A DNA stretch of 64,000 bases from Cupriavidus nantongensis (GCF_001598055.1 NZ_CP014844.1:1728967-1792966), one strand, 5' to 3'. Shown: positions 32,826 through 42,328, numbered from the stretch's first letter. Numbers and translations are program-made. The notes: a model not told the origin generated them from the sequence alone.

Positions 32826-33176
32826 TCACGCGGCCTGCATCAGCAGACTTGCTTCCAGCGCGACCACGGCAACGACGGCCGCGATCTCCACGCGCAGCAA
32901 TCGCTGTCCGGCGACCGCGTCCGGCTCCCGCACGCGCAGGCGCCGGCGCATCCACAGCCAGCCCCACACGGTCACGCCGTACAGCAGCAGCCGCCAGACT
33001 AGAAAGACGCCGGCGTGGGCATCCATCCAGCGCTGCCAGCCCTCGATGCCGCCGGCGATCCTGATGCCGAGCATATTGACGGCAACGGCCGCGATCAGCA
33101 GCGGCACGGTCCACAGCAGTGCCAGGCCCACGCGCCGGTTGAACAGCCAGCGCAGGCGCCACCATCCCGCGCTCAC
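32826..33176 (-). CDS. Small ICE membrane protein (116 aa)
   Basis: A 116-residue protein beginning MSAGWWRLRWLFNRRVG, with about three hydrophobic helices: VGLALLWTVPLLIAAVAVNM, VFLVWRLLLYGVTVWGWLWM and VEIAAVVAVVALEASLLM. It overlaps the TIGR03755 gene by four bases and is followed 13 bases later by the TraG-like gene, so it is part of the transfer operon. No named family is assigned from memory; homologues of this type are annotated as hypothetical ICE membrane proteins. Confidence 0.75.
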   Translation of the reverse strand: MSAGWWRLRWLFNRRVGLALLWTVPLLIAAVAVNMLGIRIAGGIEGWQRWMDAHAGVFLVWRLLLYGVTVWGWLWMRRRLRVREPDAVAGQRLLRVEIAAVVAVVALEASLLMQAA

Positions 33177-34579
33177 GGGTTGCTCCCGCCGGACGGCGGC
33201 CGCTGCAGCTCGTCGAGCCGGTTGCGCACCGGGTCACCCTCGTAGACGCCACGCGAACCGGCCGCGCGCGTGCCGTGGCGCTGGATGATCGCCATCGGAG
33301 AGTTGTTCGCCAACTCGCGGCGCAGTTCCAGCTCCGTCTTGAGGTTGTGGATCTCGCGGTCGAGGATGTCGCTCTCGTTGGTGACGGCCTTCTGGGCCAG
33401 TTCGTTGGCGGCCACGTTGGGCTCCTTGCGGCCGGTGAGCAGCGTGCGCTGCAGCAGCAGGGCCTTCTCCAGCACGCTGGCGAGCGCGACCTCCGAGGCC
33501 AGGCGTCGCGCCAGGAGGTCCTGGTCGGGCTCGTCGCGCAGCGCCTCGATCACGCCGCGCGTGACCGGCAGCGAGGCGCTGCCGGCGGCCTGCAGGTTGT
33601 CGAAGCCGGTGGGGCGGCTGCCGGCCACCAGTTCCTGCAGGACCTCCAGCTTGTCCTCGTACGCCTCCTGGATCAGCGGGGTCAGGCCCACGCCCGGCGT
33701 GGTCACGGTCTTGGTGCAGGCATCGCAGGTGCGCTGCTCCTGTTCACCCAGCACGCGCACCGCCCAGGCCGCGGCGGCATCGGGCGAGCTCCAGGTCTGG
33801 CAGGCCAGGTTGCCACTGCAACTGGACGGCGCGATCGAGCTGGTGTCGGTGACGCTGCGGCCGTTGATGAGGTTGTAACCGGCGCGGGTGACGTCGCCGA
33901 CCACGCGCACCGGGGGCTGGCCGGCGCCGCCGGCGTTGTCGCCGCCCACCCAGGGCACGCCGTTGTTGCCCCGGTTCGCCTCGGCCTCGTCGATCGCCGA
34001 CACGGCATCGGTGCTGGCAACCGACTGCTTCAGCGCCATGCCCTCGGCGAGTTGGTCCCAGCCGAGTTGGCCGCCGGCCATGTCGGCCATGCGGTTGGCG
34101 ATGGCGCGGCAGGTCAGCTTGCTGCGGTCGAAATCGAGCCGTGCCTGCAGCACGCCGTTGGTCAGCAGGTTGTAGAGCCCCGGATCGGCACGCTGGATGA
34201 TCAGCGCCGGCAGCGACGCCACGGCTGCGGTGGCGTTCTGGATCACCGAGGACATGATGGCCTGGAAGCCGTTGGTGATGCCGTTCAGCTGGTTCTGCAG
34301 CGTCGTGGTGATGCTCATGTCGCCGCAGATCAGGTTGCTGTTCCAGCCCACGCCGACGCCGATGGAGTGCATGTTGGCCGCACCGCCCATCGACACCGCG
34401 CGGCCGCCGCCGATGCTGTAGAGCACGTCGTCGCCGATGACGCTGCCCTGGTGCTGCACGCCGCTGCGGGTCTGCGCCCAAGCGACGCCAGCCGCCGCGA
34501 TCGTTGCCGCGCAGATGAGCGCGATGGCCAGGATGTGGGGCCTGGCCTGCTGGGCGAGGCGGGATAGGAGTGCTTTCAT
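33173..34579 (-). CDS. Integrating conjugative element protein, PFL_4711 family (TIGR03755)
   Basis: A 468-residue exported protein. A signal peptide is visible (HILAIALICAATIAAAGVAW, then AQT). The mature part has DMSITTTLQNQLNGITNGFQ, a cysteine-rich centre (CSGNLACQTWSS, EQRTCDACTK) and a helical C-terminus. It resembles TraH-like periplasmic assembly factors of F-type systems in position and architecture. It forms an operon with the TIGR03756 and TIGR03757 genes. The start MKALLSRLAQQARP is supported by the signal peptide; the frame further upstream is not coding. Confidence 0.9.
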   Translation of the reverse strand: MKALLSRLAQQARPHILAIALICAATIAAAGVAWAQTRSGVQHQGSVIGDDVLYSIGGGRAVSMGGAANMHSIGVGVGWNSNLICGDMSITTTLQNQLNGITNGFQAIMSSVIQNATAAVASLPALIIQRADPGLYNLLTNGVLQARLDFDRSKLTCRAIANRMADMAGGQLGWDQLAEGMALKQSVASTDAVSAIDEAEANRGNNGVPWVGGDNAGGAGQPPVRVVGDVTRAGYNLINGRSVTDTSSIAPSSCSGNLACQTWSSPDAAAAWAVRVLGEQEQRTCDACTKTVTTPGVGLTPLIQEAYEDKLEVLQELVAGSRPTGFDNLQAAGSASLPVTRGVIEALRDEPDQDLLARRLASEVALASVLEKALLLQRTLLTGRKEPNVAANELAQKAVTNESDILDREIHNLKTELELRRELANNSPMAIIQRHGTRAAGSRGVYEGDPVRNRLDELQRPPSGGSNP

Positions 34580-34589
34580 CGGACACGCC

Positions 34590-35534
34590 TCACATGAAAT
34601 CCACACTGCCGAGGAAGACCTGCCCCCGGCGCCGGCAGCAGCTATAGGGCCGCCACAGCGCCCAGGCGTAGTCGCCCTGCCGGGCCTGCACGCGCGTGTT
34701 TCCGTGCGGGAACACCGCACAGGTGTTCGAGAGGGTCGGCGTCAGCTCCTGCCACTTGCCCGTCGAGGCATCGGTTTCCATCAGCGCGCCGGCAGGCCAG
34801 TAGCCGTCGCGCGCACTGGCGAGCAGCGGTTGGTAGACATGGATCTGGCCGCGACGGGTCACGATGTCGCCCGCGCGCTGCGCCACCACGGCGCCGCTCT
34901 TGTAGTCGTCCACCTGGTGCATGAAGCCGCCGCGTGGATAGACGTTGCCCCACAGGTTCAGGGCCGTGCGCGTGCCGATCTCGCGCAGGCCGGGGATCAG
35001 CGCCTCCGGGTACAGCGATTCGGGGACGTTATAGCGCCACGCCAGCGTGTCGAGCGTGCTCAGCAGGTAGGGCATGAACGCCGTGCCGGCCCCCGCGCAG
35101 GTGTAGCCGGAGGCGCTGGCGAACTGGCTGAACACCATCCCGGCCGGATGGCCGATGACATCGGCGTTCTTGAACTTGGCGAGGTTGTTCTCGTTGTCGT
35201 GATTGGTCGTGCCGTCACCGCCAGCCTTGGCGGTCGGGTTGGGCATGCTCATCGCCCTGACTTCCAGCCACGGGTTTTCGCCGGTGTTCGAGTAGCTCGA
35301 CACCACCGCATCGGGGACGTAGTGGCGCACCTTGACGGAGGTGCGAACCGAGCAGCCGAAGGGCGTGCAGTACAGCCAATAGCAGATTCCGACCACGCGG
35401 TATTCGAGGCAGTCGGGGGACAGCGCCGACGAGACGATGGTGGCGGTGTCCAGGGCGAACGTCGATGTGGCCGCGCCCAGCAGCAGCGAGGCGGCGGTGG
35501 CGCGCAGACGCCGGGACGCCAGCAGGAGGCTCAT
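34590..35534 (-). CDS. Integrating conjugative element protein, PFL_4710 family (TIGR03756), TraU-like
   Basis: A 314-residue exported, cysteine-rich protein. The signal peptide is LRATAASLLLGAATSTFA. The mature part starts LDTATIVSSALSPDCLEYRV, then VGICYWLYCTPFGCSVRTSV, a TraU-type disulfide-rich region, and ends WALWRPYSCCRRRGQVF. It should act in pilus or mating-channel assembly in the periplasm, where disulfides formed by Dsb-like proteins matter. It overlaps the TIGR03757 gene by four bases. Confidence 0.9.
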   Translation of the reverse strand: MSLLLASRRLRATAASLLLGAATSTFALDTATIVSSALSPDCLEYRVVGICYWLYCTPFGCSVRTSVKVRHYVPDAVVSSYSNTGENPWLEVRAMSMPNPTAKAGGDGTTNHDNENNLAKFKNADVIGHPAGMVFSQFASASGYTCAGAGTAFMPYLLSTLDTLAWRYNVPESLYPEALIPGLREIGTRTALNLWGNVYPRGGFMHQVDDYKSGAVVAQRAGDIVTRRGQIHVYQPLLASARDGYWPAGALMETDASTGKWQELTPTLSNTCAVFPHGNTRVQARQGDYAWALWRPYSCCRRRGQVFLGSVDFM

Positions 35535-35980
35535 GGCTGCGTGCTCCGGTAGGCGTTGATGCGCGCGACGGCGCGGGACACGTCGGGCTCGCCGTAGACC
35601 ACATAGCGTCGATCGACCACCACGGCGGGAATCTTGGCGATGCCCAGCCCCCAGGCATCCGCGACACCTTGGTAGGCATGGCCGATGCGGCGCTGCAGGG
35701 CCTCGCCGCCGTCATGCAACCGCTGCCGCACCACGGCTGCGGCCTGTTGCGGGTCGGCCGGCAGGTGCGCGGCGAGTTCGACCTCGATGCGCGTGGCTTG
35801 GTCCAGCTCGATGATCCGCACGCCGGCCGGGGCCTGCACCGGATTACGGCTGTCGGTGACGACGAGCACATCGGCGGCCGCTGCGATGGGACCGAGCAGC
35901 GCTGCGCACAGTCCAGCGGCCAGCCGGGCGGCCAGGGGGCGCCGCGAGGCGGCAGGAAGGTTGAGGGAATGAGCCGGCAT
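35531..35980 (-). CDS. Integrating conjugative element protein, PFL_4709 family (TIGR03757)
   Basis: A 149-residue exported protein with a signal peptide (AARLAAGLCAALLGPIAAAA) and a mature thioredoxin-like fold lacking cysteines: VLVVTDSRNPVQAP, then IAKIPAVVVDRRYVVYGEPD, with the cis-proline loop. This agrees with TrbC/TraW-N-like ICE proteins. It is the first gene of the TIGR03757-03756-03755 operon, whose junctions overlap by four bases. It probably assists assembly of the transfer channel. Confidence 0.88.
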   Translation of the reverse strand: MPAHSLNLPAASRRPLAARLAAGLCAALLGPIAAAADVLVVTDSRNPVQAPAGVRIIELDQATRIEVELAAHLPADPQQAAAVVRQRLHDGGEALQRRIGHAYQGVADAWGLGIAKIPAVVVDRRYVVYGEPDVSRAVARINAYRSTQP

Positions 35981-36084
35981 GTCGCGCCTCCGCGGAGTCG
36001 ATGCAGACTCGTAGTCGAGCGCAACGCAGATCAGGGAACGACAAAGAAACCGAAACCGGTCAGTCCCGATTTCCTGCGGACCGG

Positions 36085-36112
36085 TGAAAAGAAGCGGGAG
36101 CCAAGGGCTCCC
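36085..36112 (-). terminator. Rho-independent terminator after radC
   Basis: GGGAGCC-CTT-GGCTCCC on the minus strand (36096-36112), followed by GCTTCTTTTC. It lies about 30 bases past the radC stop and separates radC from the TIGR03757 operon. Confidence 0.7.
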
Positions 36113-36144
36113 GTGGTGATGAAATGAATGCGCGTGGGGTGCTG

Positions 36145-36639
36145 CTACAAAAAGCCGGCTTCGGCGAACGAGTACGGGCTGCCCTTGCCGACGATGAAGT
36201 GGTCCAGCACTCGGACATCGACGGTGGCCAGGGCGCTCTTCAGCCGCTCGGTGATCGCACGATCAGCGGCCGAGGGCTCGGTGTTCCCCGAGGGGTGCTG
36301 ATGCGCCAGGATCAGCGCCGAAGCGTTGAGCGCCAGCGCACGCTGGACCACCACCCTCGGATACACCGAAGTCTGGTCGACCGTGCCCTTGAACAGCGGC
36401 TCGAAGGCGAGCACCTGGTGCTGGTTGTCGAGAAACACGACGGCGAAGATTTCGTTCGGCTCCGCGACCAGTTTCAGGCGCAGGTAGTCGCGCACGGCGG
36501 CGGGACTGCCCAGCGCCGGACCGGCCTTGAACACGCGGTTCTCCAGCAGGGTGATGGCCTGCTGGATGATCCAGTCTTCGTGCTGGGCGGCGATCAGGGT
36601 GAGCGACTCCGGGCGGGAGTCGGCGATGGCAAGAGACAT
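36145..36639 (-). CDS. radC: RadC-family JAB-domain protein
   Basis: A 164-residue MPN/JAB-domain protein of the type carried by ICEs and plasmids. The metal site reads [16 protein letters not shown] (H-x-H-P-S-G with the downstream S-x2-D). The N-terminal helix-hairpin region of chromosomal RadC is missing. The start [13 protein letters not shown] is fixed by GGAGG upstream; the frame to 36768 is not coding. Despite the name its biochemical function is not settled. A radC-like structured RNA lies about 160 bases upstream of the start. Confidence 0.9.
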   Translation of the reverse strand: MSLAIADSRPESLTLIAAQHEDWIIQQAITLLENRVFKAGPALGSPAAVRDYLRLKLVAEPNEIFAVVFLDNQHQVLAFEPLFKGTVDQTSVYPRVVVQRALALNASALILAHQHPSGNTEPSAADRAITERLKSALATVDVRVLDHFIVGKGSPYSFAEAGFL

Positions 36640-36797
36640 GGCGAACCTCCAATGGATGAGATCGGAGGGCGCCTGCCCCAGGAGGGCAAACCCTCCGGGG
36701 GACGATGGGGATGGAACAGGTGACGAGCGGGCATCCACCACCGCGGATGCGGTGGCTGTTCGCGTCAAGGGATGCGATGCGAACGGGTTTCGATCAA

Positions 36798-36872
36798 CGC
36801 GGACGAGCCGCGCCGCAGCCTTGAAGATCGATGGCTACCTGGGCATGTCACCGGCGACGCCGGCGGGCATGT
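36798..36872 (-). ncRNA. Structured leader RNA, radC-motif-like (copy D), upstream of radC
   Basis: Stem CGCGG-ACGAG-CCGCG (36798-36812), shared block GCAGCCTTGAAG and TGGCTACCTGGGCATGT, then CCGGC-GA-C-GCCGG inside CATG/CATG closing bases (36844-36871). It overlaps the last codons of the DsbA-like gene and lies in the radC leader, the place expected from the published radC motif. Confidence 0.65.
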
Positions 36873-37578
36873 CTGGGGAATGGGCGGGTTCGGCCGCGGT
36901 CGTGCTGCCGGCGGCAAGCAGGTCGATGGCCGACAGCAAGGCGTCGCCTTCGACGGGGCCGTGCAGCAGGAGGGTCTTGCCGGACTCGCGGTCGCGCAGT
37001 TGCAGGGCCGGCGTGGCCGCGAGGCCCTGCTGTGCGGCTTCCGCCGCCTGAGCACGGATGACCGCATCGGGGCGATCGCTGTCGAGACAACCCTGCATGG
37101 CTGGCGTGAGGTCGGGATAGCGCAGGCCCTCCGGCAGGCCCTGGCCGTCGCCACGGGTGTTCGAGTAGAGCCACGCCACGGCCTGCCAGAACGTGGCATG
37201 TCCGCCCGCCTCGCCCGCGCACTCGGCCAGGCGTGCCCCAGCAGTCGCGGCCGGCTCGTGCATGGGCAGCGGCAGGTGGTGCCACTGCCAGTTCACCTCG
37301 GGATGGGCGTCGATCCAGCGCTTGAGCGCGGGGAAGTAGGCCCGGCAGTACGGACACTCCAGGTCGGCGTACCCGACCACCGTGAAGCGCGCATCGGCAC
37401 GGCCATACAGCCAGGGCGGGCCGGCCGGTTTCGGCGCTTCGGACCCGGCGGCGACCAGGGACATGGACTCGGTTGCCGGATGCGGCGCGCGCAGCAGCAT
37501 CCACGAGGCCACCGCAATCGTCGCCACGATCAGCAGACCGATCCGGGGATGACGGCGGGCGAAGGAAGGCATGCGCAT
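36835..37578 (-). CDS. DsbA/DsbC-like thioredoxin-fold protein
   Basis: A 247-residue protein with an N-terminal membrane anchor or signal (HPRIGLLIVATIAVASWMLL) and a thioredoxin fold: FTVVGYADLECPYCRAYFPA contains the CPYC redox centre; the cis-proline is in GLAATPALQLRD. It should be periplasmic and should form or shuffle disulfides in the cysteine-rich TraU-like and TIGR03755 proteins. It lies 13 bases after the VirB4-like ATPase gene. The 3' end overlaps a structured RNA that belongs to the radC leader. Confidence 0.88.
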   Translation of the reverse strand: MRMPSFARRHPRIGLLIVATIAVASWMLLRAPHPATESMSLVAAGSEAPKPAGPPWLYGRADARFTVVGYADLECPYCRAYFPALKRWIDAHPEVNWQWHHLPLPMHEPAATAGARLAECAGEAGGHATFWQAVAWLYSNTRGDGQGLPEGLRYPDLTPAMQGCLDSDRPDAVIRAQAAEAAQQGLAATPALQLRDRESGKTLLLHGPVEGDALLSAIDLLAAGSTTAAEPAHSPDMPAGVAGDMPR

Positions 37579-37591
37579 CGTGTCGCTCCCG

Positions 37592-40480
37592 TCAGGCCAG
37601 CGTGTCCAGCGCCAGGGGTTCGATGCCCCGCGCACGGTCGATCTTCTCGGCCACGCGGAAGGCGGCATCCAGCTCGCTGATGCCGTGCTGCTGCATCAAC
37701 TGGAAGCGTTCGGCCTTCTCTTCGGGCTCGGTCATTGCCATCGCCAGGTAGAGGCTGGGCGGCACCGCGCGGAACAACACTTCCATCGACTTGGACAGGA
37801 TGACGCCCTCGCTGAACTTGCCGGCCTCCTTGCGTGCCGAGAGCATCAGCGCCTTCTGCGAAGCGTTGAGTTCGCGGAAGCGCGCGATCTTCTCGACTTC
37901 ATCGGGCGGCATCGACAGGCAGACCCACCACTCGATCATGTTGAGCATGGGCTCGGCCGCTTTCGGCAGGTCGTCCAGATTCTGCGTGGCGAGCCAGAAC
38001 CAGGCGCCGAGCTTGCGCCACATCTTGGTGATCTTGACCACGTAGGGCGCGAGCAGCGGGTTCTTCGTGATGATGTGGCCTTCGTCCGTCACGTTGATGA
38101 TCGGGCGGCCCAGGAACTGGTCGCGCTCGGCGATGTTGTTGACGGTGTTGATGAGCGAGATGTAGGCAATCGAGAGCTGGGCGTTGTAGCCCTCGCGCGC
38201 GAAGGTGGCGAGATCCACGATGGTGATGTCCGCCTCGGGCCACGGCGTGCCGGACCGGTCGAACATCTCCCCGTCCACGCCCTGGCAGAACATCTCCATA
38301 GCGTCGGCCATCTCCAGCAGCCGTGCGCGCCGCATCTCCGGCAGCGTGGCGTCGCGGGCGCGCTCGCGCAGCGCGTCGCGCACATCGCGCGTGAGCACCG
38401 TGCGTCTGTCCGCCACGCAATGCTGGGCCGCATCGAGAATGCACTGGCGGATCAGGCTGCGGTCGGCGCGCGTCATGCGCGCTTCTTCCTTGTCCTCGCC
38501 GCCGGTAATCATCAGCCGTGCAGTGATCTCCAGCTCGCCGAGCACGTCACGCTGCTCATCGCCTTCCACGGCCATGCCGGCATCGGTCTGGTCTTCGTCG
38601 AGCGCATCAGCGTCCAGCGTCTGTACCTGGCTCGGCGTATCGACCAGGCGCCAGGCGTCGGCGAACGGAGCCAGACTGACGCCCGCGCCGGGCGCGAGCT
38701 TCACCCGATGCACGGTGAGACCCAGCCGTGCGGCGAAGTCGCCGAACAGGCCGAAGCTGTTGCCCGCCTCGACGATGAACAGGCGCGGCCGATAGATCGC
38801 CGTCACCTGATTCAGGATGTTGTTGAGCGTCGCGCTCTTGCCCGAACCCGTGGGGCCGAACAGGAACAGATGCGCGTTCATCTGCCGGTCGAGGCGGTTC
38901 AACGGATCGAAGGTGATCGGCCCGCCGCCGCGGTTGAAGAACGTGATGCCCGGATGCCCCGTGCCCTGGCTGCGGCCCCAGACCGGCGCCAGGTTCGCCG
39001 CATGTTGCGCGAACATGAGCTGGGTGTACCACTGGCGCTTGTCGGCAGCCGGATCGAACACGCACGGCAGCCAGCGCAGATAGCTGTTCAGCGGCGCCAC
39101 CTCGTCTTCCTCGCGCACCGGCTGCAGGCCGGCGTTGAGCATCACGTTGACGAGCTGCAGGCCGCGCGCATCGAGCTGGGCCAGGTCGCGGCCGCGCAGG
39201 TAGAACGCCAGCGCGCCGCGGTAGAGCTTGTGCGCACTGCCGATCAGGCCGCGCGCCTGCTGCACGTCCTGCCGGGTCTGCTCCGAGGCCAGGGTCTCGC
39301 CGACGGCCTTCCTGGCGAGGTGGTTGAGGTGTGCCTCCAGCACGTCCTGGGGCGTGGCGACCAGCGTCAGGCACATCACCGTGTCCTCGGGCATCTGGTC
39401 GAACAGCGCGTTCATGGCGTCGCCGCCCTTGCGCGTCTCGCCCGTCAGATGGCCCGTCACGGGTGGCGTGCGCAGGCGATCCATCACGATCACCCGATGC
39501 GGCATGCCGTCGAAGAACCACAGGCCGTTCGGCACGTCCGAGCGTGGCTGGCCGAAGAACAGGCGCTGCGCGAAGTCGGTGCCGCTGGCGAGTTCGATCT
39601 CGCCCTCCTCCCGCTCTTCCGGGTAGCGGGTCAGCGCGTAGAAGCGTTCCCGGTCTTCGGCAGTGGCGCCGAGCAAGGTCGGATTCGGGTTGAACCAACG
39701 CAGGAGCCAGGCATGGATGTCCGCCGCGCCGAGACGCCGGGCTTTCACGCCGGCATTGGCCAGCCCGCCGACGAGGCGGTCGCAGATCGTGGTCAGCGCC
39801 TGCTCGGGCGACTGGCCACGCCGCGGGGCCGGGGCCGCAGACGTGCGGCGGTAGACCACCATGCGCACGCGCCGGACCTGGCCGCGCCACGGCAGGCGCG
39901 TCACCGTGGTGTCCTCGAACAGGCCACCCGGCTTGGCGATGGCCCGCAGGTGATGGGCGAAGAAGCGCAGGTAGAAGTCGCTGAACGCGCTGCCCTGCGC
40001 ACGCGGCTGCAGATAGTTCGCCAGGGAGCGCAGATAGTTGTCCCAGTCGGCCTCGTCCTGGGCGTAGAGCTGCACCACCCAGGGGTTGTCGTCCAACTCG
40101 TCGAAGGAGTCCTGCAGGGCGTTCTCCAGCGCATCGCGCGCCTGCCACAGCCAGGCCATCTCGCGGCCCTCGGTGCCGACCGGCGCCAGCTCGAAGAAGG
40201 CCGCCACCGACTGGCCGTCTTCCAGCAACATGCACTTGGTGTCGGGCAGGTACTCGACCCAGGGCAGCAAGTCCGCGAACGACGGCGCGACGCCATAGAG
40301 CGCATCGTGGTCGGCCTGGGTGGCCGGTCTGCGCCGGCCCCGGCCGAGCGCACTGCCCGGCTCGGCGACACCCTGTGCCGCCAAGGCCGTCACGTGCCGT
40401 GCCCAGGCATCATCGGCCGCATCCACGGCGTCAGCAGGCGATGCGTCGCCCTTGCGTGACCACGGCAGCGACCAGGCCAT
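37592..40480 (-). CDS. Conjugative transfer ATPase, VirB4/TraC type (TIGR03744)
   Basis: A 962-residue ATPase powering the ICE type IV secretion channel. The N-terminal TraC/CagE region is followed by Walker A LFGPTGSGKSATLNNI (near residue 541), an insertion with acidic linker, and Walker B-like RPIINVTDEGHII with FWLATQNLDDLP. Length matches the PFL_4706 family. Its ATG overlaps the stop of the lipoprotein gene by one base. It is the energy source for pilus or channel biogenesis at the inner membrane. No lesion is seen. Confidence 0.94.
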   Translation of the reverse strand: MAWSLPWSRKGDASPADAVDAADDAWARHVTALAAQGVAEPGSALGRGRRRPATQADHDALYGVAPSFADLLPWVEYLPDTKCMLLEDGQSVAAFFELAPVGTEGREMAWLWQARDALENALQDSFDELDDNPWVVQLYAQDEADWDNYLRSLANYLQPRAQGSAFSDFYLRFFAHHLRAIAKPGGLFEDTTVTRLPWRGQVRRVRMVVYRRTSAAPAPRRGQSPEQALTTICDRLVGGLANAGVKARRLGAADIHAWLLRWFNPNPTLLGATAEDRERFYALTRYPEEREEGEIELASGTDFAQRLFFGQPRSDVPNGLWFFDGMPHRVIVMDRLRTPPVTGHLTGETRKGGDAMNALFDQMPEDTVMCLTLVATPQDVLEAHLNHLARKAVGETLASEQTRQDVQQARGLIGSAHKLYRGALAFYLRGRDLAQLDARGLQLVNVMLNAGLQPVREEDEVAPLNSYLRWLPCVFDPAADKRQWYTQLMFAQHAANLAPVWGRSQGTGHPGITFFNRGGGPITFDPLNRLDRQMNAHLFLFGPTGSGKSATLNNILNQVTAIYRPRLFIVEAGNSFGLFGDFAARLGLTVHRVKLAPGAGVSLAPFADAWRLVDTPSQVQTLDADALDEDQTDAGMAVEGDEQRDVLGELEITARLMITGGEDKEEARMTRADRSLIRQCILDAAQHCVADRRTVLTRDVRDALRERARDATLPEMRRARLLEMADAMEMFCQGVDGEMFDRSGTPWPEADITIVDLATFAREGYNAQLSIAYISLINTVNNIAERDQFLGRPIINVTDEGHIITKNPLLAPYVVKITKMWRKLGAWFWLATQNLDDLPKAAEPMLNMIEWWVCLSMPPDEVEKIARFRELNASQKALMLSARKEAGKFSEGVILSKSMEVLFRAVPPSLYLAMAMTEPEEKAERFQLMQQHGISELDAAFRVAEKIDRARGIEPLALDTLA

Positions 40481-40914
40481 CAGTAGTCCTCCATGCGCTC
40501 GCCCGGCATCGCGTACTGCACGCGCTGGTAGAGCGGGAACACCGTGCTGTAGCCGGGCACCGGCACCGGGTCGGTGCCCGCCAGGTGCGGGAACACGTAC
40601 ATCACCAGGTCGGGGTTCGGCAGGCGGTGGAACTGGCGGTGAATCTCGTTCTGCGCGGTGCGGGTGTAGCGCGCCTGCACGCCGGGCGCCGCCTGCACAT
40701 CGGCATCGGCCAGCGACCGGCGCAGGCCCTGGCGCGCATCGAGCAGTTGCCGCGCGGCCTGGCCGCCGCCCGCGCTGCCGCCGGTCTCCTGATGCCAGAT
40801 GTCGAGCATGGTGCTGTCGCCGTGTGGCAGCAGCTTCTCCTTGCTGGTGGCGCAGCCGCCGAGCAGGGTGGCCGCCAGCAGCACGGCGGCCGCGTCAATC
40901 CAGATCCGAGGCAT
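40480..40914 (-). CDS. Conjugal transfer lipoprotein (TIGR03751)
   Basis: A 144-residue lipoprotein. The signal peptide AAAVLLAATLLGGC has a clear lipobox with the acylated cysteine at about residue 21. The mature part is helical, ends VYVFP.. then PGYSTVFPLYQRVQYAMPGE, typical of the ICE family. It is comparable in role to VirB7/TraV, anchoring the core complex in the outer membrane. It overlaps the VirB10-like gene upstream by 20 bases and the ATPase gene downstream by one base. Confidence 0.88.
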   Translation of the reverse strand: MPRIWIDAAAVLLAATLLGGCATSKEKLLPHGDSTMLDIWHQETGGSAGGGQAARQLLDARQGLRRSLADADVQAAPGVQARYTRTAQNEIHRQFHRLPNPDLVMYVFPHLAGTDPVPVPGYSTVFPLYQRVQYAMPGERMEDY

Positions 40915-42328
40915 GGGCTTCTCCGGTGCGGTGGTGGACCCGACGCCCCTTGGCGTCGTAGTCGATGTCGAGTGGTTGCTCCAGATGCACGGCCACCTTG
41001 GCGCCAGGCTGCACGTAGACCGCCGCGAAGGCCTGGCCGTAGAGCTTGTTGACCCAATCGGCCATGTCGCGCACGCCGCCCGCGAGGATGCGGCCCATCG
41101 CTTCGTTGCCGCTGATGCCGACGGTGCCCAGCGAGCCGTTGCTGTTGGCGACCACGGCCACGCTGCCGTTGTCGGACTTGATGAGCGAGGCCGCGCCGGC
41201 GCCCGCTGCGGTGATGAGCGCCTGGCTGCCCAGGTACTGCTGGGCGTTGCTGCGCCGCTCGCCGCTGACGCAGGGAATGCCGTAGGGGTCACTGATCCAG
41301 CCCAGGCCGCCCTGGATGCTGGCGCCGTTGTGACCCGCGTTGCCGCCGCTGGTACCGCCCTTGCCACTGTCCTCCGGCACCGTGCGGATGGTGCCGTCCT
41401 GGAACACGAACGTGACCGAGCGGATTTGCCCGCGCACGCACGAGAGCGTCCAGTCGCCCGAGGCCGTGCCGCTGACCACGGCGCCGGCCACATCGGGGAT
41501 GTCGATGCCGTTGGCCGTGAGGTTGTCCGGGCCGATCAGCACCTTGAAAGGGTACGGGTCGTTGACGGTTCCATCGATCGGCACGCGCCCGATCAGCGCC
41601 GTCATGGCAACCGACCCCATGAGCGTCGAGTTCGATGGCACGGTGTAGACGGCCTTCGTGGATGCGCCCACCGCGCGGCTGCCGACGTCGGCGACGGATT
41701 CCACTGCGGCCGACAGGCTTTTCTGGGCCGGCCCGAAGCTCAGGGGAAAGCTCGGCTCCTTGCTGCCGTTCTTGGCGTCGACCTTGGCATCGTCGGGCTC
41801 GACCCACTGCGTGCCATTGGTGCCGCGGTTGAAGCGCTTGCCGTCACCCTCTTCCAGCCCCAGCCCGACGGGCAAGTCGGACGGGCCACCCTTGCCGGCA
41901 AGGCCGTCCAGTTGCCGCTGCAGATCCTGCAGCAGCCCCTGGGTCTGCTGCCTGTCGCTGGCCACCTGGGTGCGTTCCTGCTCCAGGCGGTTGCGCTCGC
42001 CCTCCAGCGCGCTCTGGATGCGCTGGTCGATCGCGCTTTCCCGCGCGCGCAGGCGCTCGTTCTCGGCCTTGTGCTGCTTGTTGTCGCCGAGCGCGCTCTG
42101 CAGCTCGGTGCGCAACTGCTTCACCTGGGCCACCAGCGTGGCGACGGTATCGCGCGGCGTGTCGCCGGCGATGCCCAGGGCTTTCATCTCCTCGGGCGTG
42201 AGCGTACCGGCCGCGCCCTTGGGGGCGGGCTGGCCGCCGGGGGCGCCGGAGAACAGCTTGATGCCGACGAACACCAGCAGCAGCGCCATCGGGATCAGCA
42301 GCCACTTGAGCAGCGGATTACTCTTCAT
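40895..42328 (-). CDS. VirB10/TraB-like core protein (TIGR03752, PFL_4705 family)
   Basis: A 477-residue inner-membrane-anchored core protein. One N-terminal span (LLKWLLIPMALLLVFVGIKL), a coiled coil between about residues 55 and 150 (VAQVKQLRTELQSAL and onward), a linker, and a C-terminal beta-rich domain with TVPSNSTLMGSVAMTALIGR, GDWTLSCVRGQIRSVTFVF and the region GGVRDMADWVNKLYGQAFAA. The order fits TraB of F-type and VirB10 proteins. It should bridge inner and outer membranes with the VirB9-like protein encoded just upstream. Confidence 0.92.
   Translation of the reverse strand: MKSNPLLKWLLIPMALLLVFVGIKLFSGAPGGQPAPKGAAGTLTPEEMKALGIAGDTPRDTVATLVAQVKQLRTELQSALGDNKQHKAENERLRARESAIDQRIQSALEGERNRLEQERTQVASDRQQTQGLLQDLQRQLDGLAGKGGPSDLPVGLGLEEGDGKRFNRGTNGTQWVEPDDAKVDAKNGSKEPSFPLSFGPAQKSLSAAVESVADVGSRAVGASTKAVYTVPSNSTLMGSVAMTALIGRVPIDGTVNDPYPFKVLIGPDNLTANGIDIPDVAGAVVSGTASGDWTLSCVRGQIRSVTFVFQDGTIRTVPEDSGKGGTSGGNAGHNGASIQGGLGWISDPYGIPCVSGERRSNAQQYLGSQALITAAGAGAASLIKSDNGSVAVVANSNGSLGTVGISGNEAMGRILAGGVRDMADWVNKLYGQAFAAVYVQPGAKVAVHLEQPLDIDYDAKGRRVHHRTGEAHASDLD

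Noticed and set aside
37571..40459. 962-residue plus-strand ORF
   Set aside because: Mirror of the VirB4-like ATPase gene; the minus-strand product carries Walker A and B, the plus-strand one has no motif.
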